Positions 1 to 17,100 of a DNA stretch of 64,000 bases are shown in pieces (position 1 is the first letter of the stretch; every line of letters starts with the position of its first letter). Source of the stretch: Protula sp. h YS-2021 (lineage: Eukaryota > Annelida > Polychaeta > Sabellida > Serpulidae). A program made the translations under genes and the position numbers. The notes beneath the pieces are model-generated. The model was not told the origin of the DNA. It ran no database searches and saw only the letters and a program-made list of their open reading frames with translations. The stretch is taken from assembly GCA_949752745.1 (NCBI GenBank), contig OX457031.1:2825324-2889323 (forward strand). The letters are read 5' to 3'.

Positions 1-352
1 AGTACGTAATAAATAGGCTATAAAGTTAAAGTAATCTTGTATCAAATTTAACCCTTACATCTTTAAAATAAATTCTCAAATAGAATAGACCCGGCCCATC
101 GGAGCTTTATATATTTTTAGAAATTCTCAAATATAATAGACCCGGCCCATCCGAGCTTTTTATATTTTTAGAGCTTTATTCTATCCACTTTTTCCCACAA
201 GAAACGGTCAAAGTTTGATATAGTCACTTACACATTCAATAGGTAATTATTAAAATTTTGTTTTTTAAGCATTTGAGGTGTTAGTTTTAAGCACCCTCGC
301 AATCCCCCCACCCGCACCCCACTAAGCATTATTTCTGAATCCGCTGCTGACG
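1..352. other. AT-rich sequence, no gene seen
   Basis: No coding signal is visible. A short tandem duplication of about 55 bp (roughly 65-118 and 121-173, core gacccggcccatc) is the only structure. Confidence 0.5.
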
Positions 353-893
353 TATCTTTATATTAAACCATACTTGCCCCTTCTGCTCAATAAAGTGTGC
401 CAAGGTTGACAGAGGAAAACACTGACCTTTTTCCAGTGCTATCTGTGTTCAAAGCGATTTTTGACTAGAATGCAGCTAATAATGGGGACACAAGAGTAAT
501 ATATTATATATTTTATATCTCAATCATTGAAGCTGAAAGTTTATTAACAGTATAATTTTAATTGGATGAAAATTAAAACAGCACGTTTTTAAGATAATAT
601 CAGTAGCTTTTATCTTTATATTAAACCATACGTGTGTCCTCTGCTGAATAAAGTGTGTCAAAGTTGACAAAGGAAAGCACTGACATTTTATCAGTGCTGT
701 ATGATGCATTGGCTTATCTGTGTTTTGCAAAACGATTTTTGACTAGAATGTGGCTTATAATCGAGACACAAGAAGGAATATCTTATGTATTTTATATCTC
801 AATCATTGAGCTTGAAAGTTTATTATCAGTACAGTAACTTAAATTGGATGAAAAATTAAAACAGTAAGTTCTAAAGATAATATCAGCAAGTCT
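353..893. repeat. Two-copy tandem duplication (about 260 and 280 bp)
   Basis: Copy 1 (353-610) and copy 2 (611 to about 893) start with the same tatctttatattaaaccata and stay alignable to the end, with small indels. Copy 2 has an extra stretch of about 20 bp near 700. Divergence is moderate, so the duplication is not very recent. Short reading frames inside it look like chance. Confidence 0.8.
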
Positions 894-1167
894 TGTTCAC
901 CACTATTTTAGTACATTTTAGAACATTTCTCTGAATAAAAAGGGACATATTCTACAAGTTAAAAACAAAGACGTAAGTTTGCTTTGGATTAATTGTGTTT
1001 ATTTAAGCAGTAAAGAAAATCTAAGTATTAAAGGATATGTGATGTTATTTATGTCGAGTAGGATAATTATGCATACCTGATGCCTGATACCTTATGCCTT
1101 ATGCAAAAATTCCATGGGTATATGAGTGCATTTATTGAAAGATATGTAAGACTATGAAACTATTTGA

Positions 1168-1567
1168 GGGTTGTGGGTGATACGATTATGGGCGGCAGCA
1201 CTTCAATGGGTTGTGGGTGACACGGATATTGACAGCAGCAATTCAGTGGGTGGTGGGTAATACGGCACTGGGCGGCAGCATTTAAAGGGGTGGTGGGTGA
1301 TACGGCTATTGGCGGCAGCACTTCACGGGGTGGTGGGTGATATGGGTACGGGTGTCAGCACTCCATGGGGTCGTGGGTGATACGGCTATTGGCGGCAGCA
1401 CTTCCAGGGGTGGTGGGTGATACGGCTATGAGCAGCAGCACTTCAAGGGGTGGTGGGTGATATGGCTACGGGTGTCAGCACTCCATGGGGTGGTGGGTGA
1501 TACGGCTATTGGCGGCAGCACTTCAAGGGGTTTTGGGGCATGCGGCTACTGTGGCAGCAATTACAGG
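1168..1567. repeat. 40-bp minisatellite, about 10 copies
   Basis: Unit close to gggtggtgggtgatacggct followed by attggcggcagcacttcaag. Units 4, 6 and 9 resemble each other, as do units 5 and 8, which suggests a higher-order repeat of about three units. The last unit grades into unique sequence. Confidence 0.9.
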
Positions 1568-1659
1568 GATGGCAAGTGATAAGGCTGTTGTTGAAGCTGC
1601 ACTTCCGGCAAGAGGATGACACGGCTGCTTGGGCAGAACTTCCAGGCATGGGAGTGACA

Positions 1660-2050
1660 GGGAGAAATGCATGGAGGGATGGAGGGATGCATGGACGGAG
1701 GGAGGGATTATGGGAGGGACGGAGGGATTGTTGGAGGGAGGGATTGAGGGAGGGAGGAAGAGAGGGAGGGAGGAAGAGAGGGAGGGGGCGGGAGGGAGGG
1801 AGGGATGAATAGAATAAGGATTGAAGAAACGGACAGAGTGATGACATGGGGAGGAAGGTAGGCTGGTAGGAAGGGATGGTTGGAGGGGGGGAGGGAGGCA
1901 GGGACGAAGGGAGGAAGGAAAGGTGGCAGGGAATTAGGGAGGGTGGGAGGGAGGTAGATGGGAGAGAGGGAGGGTGGGCGGGATTGAGATAGTGATTGGG
2001 AGGGAAGAGGAAGTGATGTTGGGATGGATTTAGGAAGTGACGGATGGAGG
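1660..2050. repeat. GGGA/GGAGGGA purine-rich simple repeat
   Basis: Long degenerate G/A stretch with GGGA and GGAGGGA words on the + strand. The long frames here (serine/proline-rich on -, glycine/arginine-rich on +) are artefacts of the repeat. It has G-quadruplex or triplex potential. Confidence 0.85.
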
Positions 2051-2151
2051 GACTGAAGGGAATTGTTTATGCAACTCTTCAAAGAACTTTATCAACTTTA
2101 CTTTGTTCCAATAGGTTTTCACATATACTGTCAAATTAGATAATTGCCCTA

Positions 2152-2660
2152 CGCAAGGACGTAGCATTAAGCGGGGAAGGGAGGAGACCCCCCTCAACCC
2201 CCTCAAACTCTTCAAAATGAATGTCCCTAAACAAGGATGTAGCATTTGCAGGGGACGGGGAGGAATCCTCACCCCACAGAACCATTCAAATGAGTGTCCC
2301 TAGACAAGGACGTGGCATAAGGCGGCGAAGGGGAGGAACCCTCACCCCACAGAACCATTCAAATGAGTGTCCCTAAACAAGGACGTGGCATAAGGCGGCG
2401 AAGGGGAGGAACCCTCACCCCACAGAACCATTCAAATGAGTGTCCCTAGACAAGGACGTGGCATAAGTCAGCGAAGGGGAGGAACCCTCACCCCACAGAA
2501 ACGTTCGAAATGAATGTCTTTCCACAAGCATGTAGCAATAACAGAGGAAGAGCAGTAACGCCCATCCCCACAAAACTATTCAAAGTGAATGTCCCTACAC
2601 AAGAACGCAGCATTAAGAGGTTAAGGGCAGGAACCCCCTCCTCCAACAGAACCATTCATG
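2152..2660. repeat. 73-76-bp minisatellite, about 7 copies
   Basis: Each unit begins acaaggacgt(a/g)gcat, passes through a purine tract and a C-rich block, and ends with attcaaatgagtgtcccta. Copies 2-4 are nearly identical. The outer ones are diverged, as in array growth from the centre. It lies just upstream of the first recognisable acetyltransferase exon. Confidence 0.9.
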
Positions 2661-2884
2661 AACTTGTACATATATATTTACATCTATAGCAGAACCACAC
2701 GTTTTGTCAGAGAAACCTCTGCGGAACATTCACAAATCCACAAAATGAATTCTGTCATTGCATCTGGGGAATGCTTCTATCCACCACATTGCGTATTTAC
2801 ATTGATAATTCTGCCTCAAAATCTATATTTAGAGAAACAATGAGATGTTAATGCGCTAATTTTATAACTATTATTCACAGAACA

Positions 2885-6611
<3,727 letters not shown>

Positions 6612-8915
6612 AATTAGTTAGCAAAGCGTGTGAGGCCCTCCCGGGTTTCGGAAGCACGCGTGGACCTGTTGTACGTCGGTTTGGTGTTGAATATCGCAGA
6701 GATACTGTACATGCAAAATTATAGGTGGGTTTATAAGTATTTAGATAGTTGAAAAATCTACCATTTTCAGTGGAAGCGTCCCTCTTGTTTACAGTATCGT
6801 GCGAAGATTAATTCACCTGATAGGCTAGTAGCACCTTTATTCAAAGTGAAGTTCACGTAAGTGTATTATCATGCACAACGTGCCTGTTTTTGAAATATCG
6901 TACTGAGAGCAACATATAGTACAGCTCGTTCAATGTACACATACCAGGTTCAAGGTCAGTAATTTATTTTTCACTTTATAACTATGGCACAACAGTGAAT
7001 GAGCTCGTGCATAAAGGTATAAACGCCTGAGGCACATCAGTGTATAAGTCTGTTACACATAAATATGTAAGAAACAAGAGTATAGAAGCCTGTGGCATGA
7101 TTATAAAAGCATGCGACATCAGAGAGTAAGCGTGTGGCAACTAATAATGTAAGCCTGTTATACAAAAGTATATCAGCGTGTGACTCAGAGAACGTTAGCC
7201 TTAGACACTTAAGTACATAATCCTATGACATTTGAGAATATTTAAACTTGTAATACATAAGCATGTAAGATTGACACAAAAATGTTTATGTGTGGAATGC
7301 CGTTTTAACATTTAATGCATATTTTTAATATCAAAAAATAATTAAAGATATCAATAAATCATAGTAAATCTCTTGAATTTATATTTTGCTGTCAATAATA
7401 CACATAATTACAAACATACATACAACCACACACATACAAACGTACTTACATGCATATATATATACATACATACATATCAAACGCATTGAAACTAGATGTA
7501 TAAAATGTTCGACGTAAATAACACATCTGACTACTTTTAACGTCATATACACCATTTATCTGTAGCAGTGATTTGAATCTTTTATGTCTTGCTTGATATT
7601 TCATATTGGAGCAGTTTCGTGATTATGAATTTAAGTAAGAGTAAATTGCGTAGAGAAAACTGAAGAGAAGAGAAGAATACTGACAAGAGATGAGTGTGTG
7701 AGAGTACTTACGTGATACCGTAAGTATCTTCCTTAACAGACACATAGAGTGTGGCCTCAGTAATGTGTCTTACAGCCTGTTAGACGGAAATTTTCGCTAG
7801 ATCATTAATAGTCGAGAGGAAATTAGCGTCGACCTGGGTCTGGGTGATGAGTGTTTGAGTATCACTTTCGGTACTGCTGATGACGTAAACAATCGATCCA
7901 TATAACGTGCCATTTTTCCCATGCTCATTCAATTACCGCAGTAATGGGCCAATCAAAACAGTGGCTACGATTCAAAATCATTTTGCCCTTGAAACGCCTG
8001 CTTGTGACGTCACAGGAGTAAAGACTCAAATCAGATAAACTAAAGATTGCCAAATTGTAACTATGCAACAACAAATAATCACCTGTGGCCAATTGAAAGA
8101 ACATGATAACTTTTTTTCTTACTTATTAAGAAATCATTAAAAGAATACTATTTTGTGCATAGAGGAAGACAGAGGAGAGGATAGGTGGAGTGAGGATTGA
8201 TTGGAACCTGGTGTAGGACTGGAAAGGAGAAGAGGGCAGGATGAGTAGCATGAGAGGGCGAGGGGGATAGGCGGAGAGCTGGATCCAACGATTCCTCTGG
8301 TAGAGGTTGAGTCTCAAATCTGATAACAAGCTAAGTTTAACAGTCTACCCTTTTCGGCAGAAAAGCATATTTTGATAGTTTTACCTTTCAGACTTATATA
8401 GGCAGGAAATGTCACCCGGTATCACTTTTTATTGGTGGTACGAGGGAAGTGTTGCTTAATCTTTGGCCTTAATGGGGGGGGGGCAACTGTTCGCAATCGA
8501 CACAAGTATATAGTTTTATTAATTTACTGATTGGCTTATTTACAAATATGTAAAATACTCTCAGAGTGAATAATATTTTTTTAATCCACTGATTTTAACT
8601 ATATTTCCTGATTACCAGAAAGAGCACAGCGGAAACGCCTTGGAAACATGAACATGAACAGCCTGAACAGTGCACAAGATTTACATAGGTTTTTCAGAAT
8701 TTTTGGTACAAGTTTTTTATAATATATTTATTTTTTGCATCCGTCCGCGATATTTTCTGTGACATTATTCAGTTCCTGTGAAGATGTTAAATGTACATAT
8801 GGCGATGGCGACATTTAGTACATATATCAAGTAAACACTTTCACTAGTTCGTAGCCTGACGTTTTCGATACTAAAATAGTGATGAGTAAGGCTGTGTGCA
8901 TGTAACTTATACACG
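6612..8915. other. Intergenic, no gene seen
   Basis: No conserved frame was recognised. Between about 6990 and 7280 there is a weak repeat of 35-40 bp with words such as aagcctgt, gtataag and cacatcag. The rest looks like ordinary AT-rich spacer. Confidence 0.5.
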
Positions 8916-8917
8916 TA

Positions 8918-9250
8918 GCTCCTGATTACCGCCTGTTCCAAGCCTGTCACTAAGTTCCGTAGCTCTTCATTACCGTCTGTTCCATGCCTGCGGCGAAGTC
9001 CTGTAGCTCCTGATTACCGTCTGTTCCAGGCCTGCGGCCAGAATACTTAGCTCCTGATTATCGTCTGTTTCAAGGCTGCGGCCAAGCTCCGTAGCATCTG
9101 ATTACCGTCTGTTCCAAGCCTACGACCAAGTTCCGTAGCTCCTGATTACCGTTTGTTCCAAGCCTGCGACCAAGTTCCGTAGCTCCTGATTATCGTCTGC
9201 TCCAAGCCTGTAACCCCTCATTACTAATCATTCCAGGCATGCAGCCAACC
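8918..9250. repeat. 44-bp minisatellite, about 7.5 copies
   Basis: Unit cgtagctcctgattaccgtc followed by tgttccaagcctgcggccaagttc. The last copy breaks down near 9220. Confidence 0.9.
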
Positions 9251-9484
9251 CCACTGTCTCTACCCAATTCAATTAAGGAGCCAGGGGGAGGGGGAGGTTA
9301 AAGATGAACCCGGCCCAGCCTCATGCTGATAAAAATCTGTATTCACGTGTCGGGCAAAATGGATGTTTAAAGAAGCACATATCGTTGCCATTGTATGCTT
9401 TAAAGTGCTTAATATTTCACAGGGTATTTAAAAGTGCTTAATGTCAGCTGCAAAGTGAAATCTGCAATCTCGTCGGTGTCAACT

Positions 9485-9705
9485 GATCAAACGACAGATC
9501 AAGAGATAGATCAAGCGGCATATCAAGGGAGGGATCAAAAGACAAATCATAGGACAACTCAAACGACAGTGTGATTTACTGTGTGATTTAAAGTGTGAAA
9601 TTTGGTGTGAGTTACTGAGTGAGTTACAGTGTATTAAAGTGTGAGTTACAGCGTGAGTTACAGTGCCATTTACAGTGTCATTTAAAGTGAGTTACAGTGT
9701 GTAGC
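9485..9705. repeat. Two adjoining short-period repeats
   Basis: A decamer-like gacagatcaa/gatcaa repeat (about 9485-9570) changes directly into a gtgagttaca/gtgatttac repeat (about 9570-9705). Neither is coding. Confidence 0.75.
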
Positions 9706-9879
9706 TCGGACATTCAGTTGCCTTCAAAGTTACTCCTATATTATAGTTTTAATACTGGGTGTCTGGAAATATATTTGCCGGATTCCATAGCCTCTGCAAT
9801 ATCACCTTGAGTATAGAACGGTCGTATATCAGGAGGGCAGTGGAGTGTAGGGGTGTGGTCGGAGCGGGACATAGCGCCA

Positions 9880-10870
9880 CCCCTCCTCCCACGCCCCCAC
9901 ACCCCTCCACTCGATGCCCTCTTTAGGTCGTCCACCCCATTGCTATCTACCCCTTCCTTCCACATCTCTCCCCTCCCCTCCTACATCCCTTTACTCCACC
10001 CCCTCCTAATCCGCGACCCTATCGCCACCCCTCAGCCGCACCCTACCCCTCCCCAACATACCTCCACTCCACCCCTGTCCTGATCCGCGACGCCATCACC
10101 ATAAACTCTCTCCTACACTCCTTAACCTCCCCTCCCCGGCACCCCACCACTCAACTCCCTCCTGATCCGTAACCCTACCGTCATCTGCCCGCTCCTTCCA
10201 CACCCCTCCCCTTCCCCACACCCCTCCACTCCACCCCTCCTGATCCGCTATCCAATCGCTTTCCACTCCCTCCTTCGAAACCTCCTCCCCCTCACCTCCC
10301 CGACACCCCTCCATTCCGCTCTCTCCTGATCCGCGACCCCATCACTATCCACCCCCTCATTCCACACCCCTCCAATAGTCCCACACTCCTCCACTCAATC
10401 CCCTCCTGATCCGCGACCCCACCGCCATCAACTACCTCCTTCGAAACCCCCTCCCCCTCACCACCCTTACATCCCTCCACTCCAAGCCCCTCCTGGTCGT
10501 CGATCCCATCGCCATCCACCCCCTCCTTCCACACATCATCCTTCTCCTCCCCACACCCATCAACTCCAACCACTCCTGATCCGCGACCCCGTCGCCATCC
10601 AACCCTCTTTCCACACCCCGTCCCCTCCCCTCCTCCCCTCCCTTCCCCGCACCCCTCCACTCTACCCCCATCCTGATCCGCGACTACATCGCCATCAACC
10701 CCCTTCCACACCTTCCTTCCGTCCCTTCCCTCAACACGCCTCCACTCCATCCCGTTCTGATCCGAGACCTTATCGCCATCCACCCCTGCCCAGACCTTTC
10801 CACTCCATCTCCCTCATGATCCGCAACCCCATCCCCAACCACCCCATCCTTCTACACCCCTCCTCAGCCG
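9880..10870. repeat. C-rich minisatellite of about 85 bp, about 11 copies
   Basis: Each unit carries cctgatccgcgaccccatcg followed by CCT/CAC-rich sequence with words such as ccttccacacccctcc. Proline-rich (+) and glycine-rich (-) frames across this block are products of the repeat. Confidence 0.88.
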
Positions 10871-11162
10871 CACCCACCTTGATCATAATCAGGCTCCGCC
10901 ATAGCGGAAAATAGCATTTTTCCAATAATGTCTGTTTCTATAACATTTTTATCAGAATCAATAAAGAACAATCATAATAAGCGTCACCATTGGTAGCAAT
11001 CGATGACGATATAGTTTACTTAAGTAAAGGTGTTCTTATATATTCTCGACAAACGCTTCTCGAGCATCAATTCAAATAAATTCCTGAAAATGAATAAGAT
11101 AAAATACAGCACTATTAAAACAAGTACATATTGAATTTTTGTGCATGAATTTATAAGAAATT

Positions 11163-14100
11163 ATGTTGAACTGTTTGAATTCAAAATTGAAATTTAAAAG
11201 ATTCAAACGTTTGCTCATGATATTAGCATTAGCAACAATATGCATCTGGATTCTGACGCATCCGGAAAGTGACGCTAAAAATAGTATGCCACCAGTGTCA
11301 CAAAGAAACACGGCAAATGTGACGTCGTATTCGTGTGAGCCATTTTATTTTTCTTCTTAGTTTTTCTTTTAACGCAATTCGCAAATTTTCAGAAGTAGCT
11401 CAACCTTTCTAAATAGTAAAATACAGTAATTTTCTAATATTATATCGCACTTTATGATATTATAAAGTAAGATAAGCACAGAAGTGATAAAATAAGAAAA
11501 CCTGATGTTTTAGCTAAGTACGTCAAGGTTGGGCTCTTTCCGCCCCCGTTCTGGAAGAAAAGCTACTGATACAAAAGTAGTTTTCCCTTTTATTTTACTT
11601 ATGATGGCTAACACATTAAGAGATGTTGCTAGTACTCATAACAGAAGCATGATAATGAAGCGCTTTCAACACTTTTTGGCCTTTTTGCACCGAACTGGAA
11701 CTTGAGGGTCCCAGAGGGGGTCTTTGAGTTTGGGCGTTGTCCATCTGTCCGTCGGTTCGTCTGACGCGATGTTAGTCGATCGCTGGATGCTAGTTCCACC
11801 CTGTTAATCCGTTTTCAAAGACATATGGTATATAGATGACTTATGGGTAGATGAACGTTGTTTTTGTTTTGAGCTTCATACAATTTCAAGGTCACTATGG
11901 CCACATTCTTTGATTTTAAAGTCAGCTTGGAGTTGTTATCTCTTCGATGGCTTTTTAATTAAACGTTTTATGCCGCCCAACTAATGACATAAAAATATGC
12001 ATAATGTTTGTCCGTCTACCCGGCGGTAAGGGTTAGGATTAAGAATGAACGATTGTAGTCTCTCCATGCATTTTTCACTCAACATTATTTCGCCAACGAA
12101 TGGGAACAAATCTTGAAACCATGAAGGTTCGGTTAGATGACTTATCAGGATTTGATTAGAACCTAAAATAGGCTTTCAAGGACATCGCTGGAGTTGGAAT
12201 TTTATTTTATGTTGTCTCTTTAGCAACACCGTCTCTATAATGTTTGACTTGTTGCGTTGGGACGTTTCCAACACATGGATAAGGGTTACGATACAATATT
12301 TTTTAAAGGAAAGCCTCAGTTTTCAATTTTGATAGTCCCAGCAGAGTTTTCATTGGGTGAGTTTCGTCTGATATACTTTCCCCGCACCTCATTGGTTGTG
12401 TAATTTTAATACACTGTTTGTGATTGTATCCGCATTAACGGTTTCCTGGCAACGCAGGACACCGTATTCAGTAGAAACATGAGTAGAAACTTGAAAACAA
12501 GAATTATCAAGAGCCTTTTGGGCTGCTGTGAGTGAATGTGGAATATGTTGTTTTGTTTCGCTGGAATTCACGCTTCTGCGCTTTGTTAGTTCACGGTCTG
12601 AAAACAAAACTCTTGACTCTTTCCACATATCACACTCACATATGCTTCAACGCATAGTTGATCCGAAGAGCATCTCCGGCCTTGGAATTAGAAAACCAGA
12701 CTCCATTTGACATGGATGAATTGCATAAATTCATATTTAGCCCCTCTTGCAGTGCTCTTTAGCTGGACACACATTTTGTGTTGACCTACTTTTTGAAAGG
12801 ACTTTTGTGCTAATTTTATGCTAATTTATTGAACTTATATCATCCAGGTACTTTTCGTCAAAAGAAAACTACTACTAAATCGTCAGTACCAAAGGGATGC
12901 TCTACTTATTGGAAGGAAACTAAGTACAACTATACAGTTCTTAATGACGTCACGGGTTTCCACGTTTCGGATGTCCCCAATAGGAATGACATTACTCTGT
13001 ATTCTACTTTAAATGTAGATCGCTTTGCAATGCTGGATGGCATCGTAAAGGCCTGGAAAGGTAAAAAAATTAACAATAATTTATTTTCCTTGTTCAGGTC
13101 ATTTTTTAGAAAAAACAGACTTTCAAGTTTTTACTTATCAAAGTAATTACATGAAAGAGGTCGGATGATTTAATGTACAAGTGCAGTTAAATTGACACAA
13201 GATAAACTACATGCAGAGTGAAAGTGGAGGGAGGGAGCCTAGATGTGCAACTATATGTGTGAAAAAAGTGGAGAAACACAGTTAATTTTGGGCACGGAGA
13301 TATTCCGCGAGGAATTCCAAGTGGGAAAAGTAGTTCTTCAGTACTCTGCGTTTCCTGAAAAATGGGTTTGTTTTGTAACTGTTATATTTGCGCCTGCTCT
13401 CGTAAATATATAGTTTCTAAATATATACTCTAGATATACTATAAGTACTCTAGATCAACTGGTTTACTTTGTATAGGAAAAAGCGTCCACATTGAATCAC
13501 TGTAAATGAAACGCGTAAATAAGAAATAGATAATAAAGGCTTATGGACAGTATTTCTTATTTCTGACAAGATCAAATAGCTATACGCAAAATATTTCCCA
13601 GTCTATCAATATTGACCTTACTGGAAATTTTGACTTCGCTTACATTATATTTTGATTTCGCTTAAACTATATCTTGATTTCGCTTACACTAGATTTTGAT
13701 TTCGCTTACATCATATTTTGATCTCTCTCACACCATATTTTGATTTCTCTTACACCATATTTTGACTTCGCTTGCATCATATTTTAATTTCGCTTACACC
13801 ATACTTTGATTTCGCTTCAACAATATTTTGATTTCTCTAGCATCCTATTTTGCATGTCATTCCCTTTAAGTTTCCAAACTACGTGAGCAAAACACGCCTC
13901 TTATTATGTTTGTGACAAATTTATATTGCTTGTTCGATACTGGGTACTGGGTACTGGGTTCGATATTGGGTACTGACACGGAAATCAGCTCCGTGGAGTA
14001 TATTCTACAGTATCGAATCCAGGGCATCTAAAGTATCTATCGTGTAATCACTGTATTCTTTATTTATGGCAATCTCAGTGATTAACAAAGCAAAGGGAGA

Positions 14101-17100
14101 TATGCCCAAAAAATTTAAATGCAATTTGTGTTTGAGAAAAAAAATAAATAAAAACGAAATAAAAACCAATTTAAACCAAATTGTGCAATGTCCAAGAGTG
14201 CTTAAAAGTTAATGCAGAATGATATCAAATTTGGGGAATTGATAATTGACAATGACCGAAACCCTACTAAACTAAATTCGAAGGTTTACGTTCATATAAC
14301 AACAATTTTAGGCTATTTCAGAAAATGTTACAACTCGAATATCTAATATCTATGACATATGCCTTACATACAAGCAATGTATAGATATGTCATGTGCATC
14401 GTTTAGTCTGTGAGAAATCGAAACGCGGCCGCAGTTTAGTTGATGCAAACTGTTGCTTTCGGGAGTCTAGGACAGAACACCCCCCACCCCCGGGACTAAA
14501 ATCCCCGGAACCAAAGCCCCCAGGACCAAACCCCCACACAAATCCCCCGCGCGCATAACCAACCCCCGGGAGTAAACTCCCCGTGACCAAAGCCCCCACG
14601 ACCAAACCCCCGGAACCAAATCCCCCGCGCCCATAACCACCCCCGGGACTAAACTCCCCGCGACCAAAGCCCCAGGACCAAACCCCCGGAACCAAATCCC
14701 CCGCTCGCCTAACCACCCCCCGGGATTAAACTCCCCGTGACCAAACTCCCAGGACCAAACCCCCAGAACCAAATCCCCCGCGCGCATAACCACCCCCACC
14801 CCGGGACTAAACTCTCCGTGACCAAAGCCCCCAGGACCAAACCCCCGGAACCAAATCCCCCGCGCGCATAACCACCTCCTCCCCCGGCCAAAACGCCGAG
14901 ATCGGGCAAAGCCCTCTCTTAACCTAATCAAAATGCCAATATGTCAAATTTAAACACACGTTTATTGCATCATGAGTTTTTGATAGTCGCATGCCTTAAC
15001 GTACTGATTGGCCTCTGCAGTAATATCGTCTACTTCGGACAAAATTAATTGCAGTTGGCTGTGTAATTGTAATCCAGCACAGGATTTGGACTCCTGCGAT
15101 TTATAAATAACAGGAATTCGTACTTCAGATGTTTTGATTGCAATCGACATACAGACCAGATGACAAGGGTGTAAATTGCTCTTCAGATCCTGTGATTGTA
15201 AGATGACAGAACAGGACACGACAGAAGCTCTGATTGCATTTGAGATCAAAGTTCGTCAGATAATACCACTGCAATTATGTACCTTTTATACCTTTATAAT
15301 CAGTAACCATAAAGTAACGATTACAGAATATCGGAGGCTGCGTAAAAGTTCAAATATAATCGTTGGAGTGGGGTTATTTTTCTCTCCATAGGGGGGGGGG
15401 TGGTATGGGGGTTATGCGTGCCGGGGGTTCAGTCCCGGGGGAGGGGGTTCTGTCCGGAACCCGCTTTCGGACACCTGAGCTATGGAAAGATCTATTCCTT
15501 ACATACAAACATAAGATAGATGGAGTTTCTGTTGGAAATCCCAGTGTACCTGCGAAATAAAACAAACATAAAAGACATACAACAGATCGAACAGTTGTAG
15601 AGGTTGCCTATTCAACAACAACCGAATACACTTTTAAACAGCAGTTCAAAAACCACAGTGGCTCTGCAGAACAAAAAGAGCAAATATACAACTGAATGAA
15701 TACTGGAGTAGAGGCGTAGAGGTTGGCTATTGAAAAGCAACCTGACATATTCTTCAAAAATGTAATTCCATTCTTTTACTATGGGCACTATTTTTGGCGG
15801 AATCTTTTATTATGGGCACTATTTTTGGCGGAATCTTCAGTGGCTCTTCGGAGCAAAAAGAATAAAATAATACAATGGGATAGAACGGTCGTAGAGGTTG
15901 GCTGTGGAACAACAACGTGATGCATTTACGTGCTTTTTTAAGGACCAATGTCAATAGCAGTGTATTCCTCCGCCGAAGATTTAGCTTGTGTAAAACAACA
16001 TCTTCTCTTACGTCACCGACCAAATATCCGATTTCACATAGTCGTAAAGAAAGGCGTAAGTATTTTCTCCGTCTTCTCTTATTCACAAACGTCATTTAGC
16101 AGCAATGTAACTAGAATATCATATGATTTGACACATAACTTAACACATATAAACAGCTTTTATCAGCCAAAGGACTGCAAGAAATTAATATGTAACTGAT
16201 GTGGACAAAGTGTGTGGTGCTGTTATGGTTGCATTACAATTGTTTTGTTTCACTATAAATTACCCCTGTTTAATTTCAGTCTCAAATTAATTGTGTTTGA
16301 TCTTGCAGGTATATTTTCCAGTCAACGTCTTACGTAACGTTGCACTGAACTTTTGCATAACAAAATACGTCATGACGTTGGATATTGATTTTCTACCTAG
16401 TCAACATCTCTATGAAGTACTGAATGTCTACGTGAGAGGCGGTACTCCTTCAAAGGTACATTAACAAGATAGGTAGGAAGGTAGCGCTTTGTGCAGTACT
16501 TCGACGCGCACATACAATGATTCATACGTATATGATTTAACTGCAACAAAAGACATCTTGTGGGTAACAGACGTCGATACGACGTCGGGACGATAGAATG
16601 ATGTCGTCGCAACGGCAGAAACCTACCAATTTATGTCATCTTTCGGAATTAATTTACGTATACATACAAATAAAACATATTATTTGCACTCATCTAGTTC
16701 AATCTCAAAGCGTTATACACCGACACATACAGAGAATATTTTAGAAAGTACTCCATTATAGTTACAACAACCCTGTACAATGCTCCCATACAGAATATTT
16801 CGCAAAAGCTTTCAACTAACGTGCAATATTTGTGACAATAACGCATTCAATTATTCCGTATACACGTGGACCCCTGAAACCAGTTATCTTTTCTATCTTT
16901 CATGTCACCGCAACATACCTCCTTTGATGTTACAGTAACCAGTGATCAATAATCAACGTCCAAAAAACAAATGTCCAAACAAAAACTCTTCATTGTTGTT
17001 ACAGAAAAGCGCTGCTGTTGTGCCAGCTTTTGGATTCTTAGATGCAAAGAAGAAAATACCCCAGAATAAAGCTGAATTACTTGAATCGTGGAGCCAGAAA

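Noticed and set aside
9485..9705. CRISPR-like regular repeats
   Set aside because: No unique spacers of constant length; simple tandem repeats in a eukaryotic context.
9741..10783. Glycine/acid-rich minus frames, up to 163 codons
   Set aside because: Translation of the 85-bp minisatellite; no conserved motif.
12389..12628. 79-codon minus frame in GT49 intron 1
   Set aside because: No recognisable domain, splice or repeat support; likely chance.
14390..14931. Glycine-rich, collagen-like frames on the minus strand
   Set aside because: All phases of the 78-bp C-rich array read this way. No start, signal or splice context.
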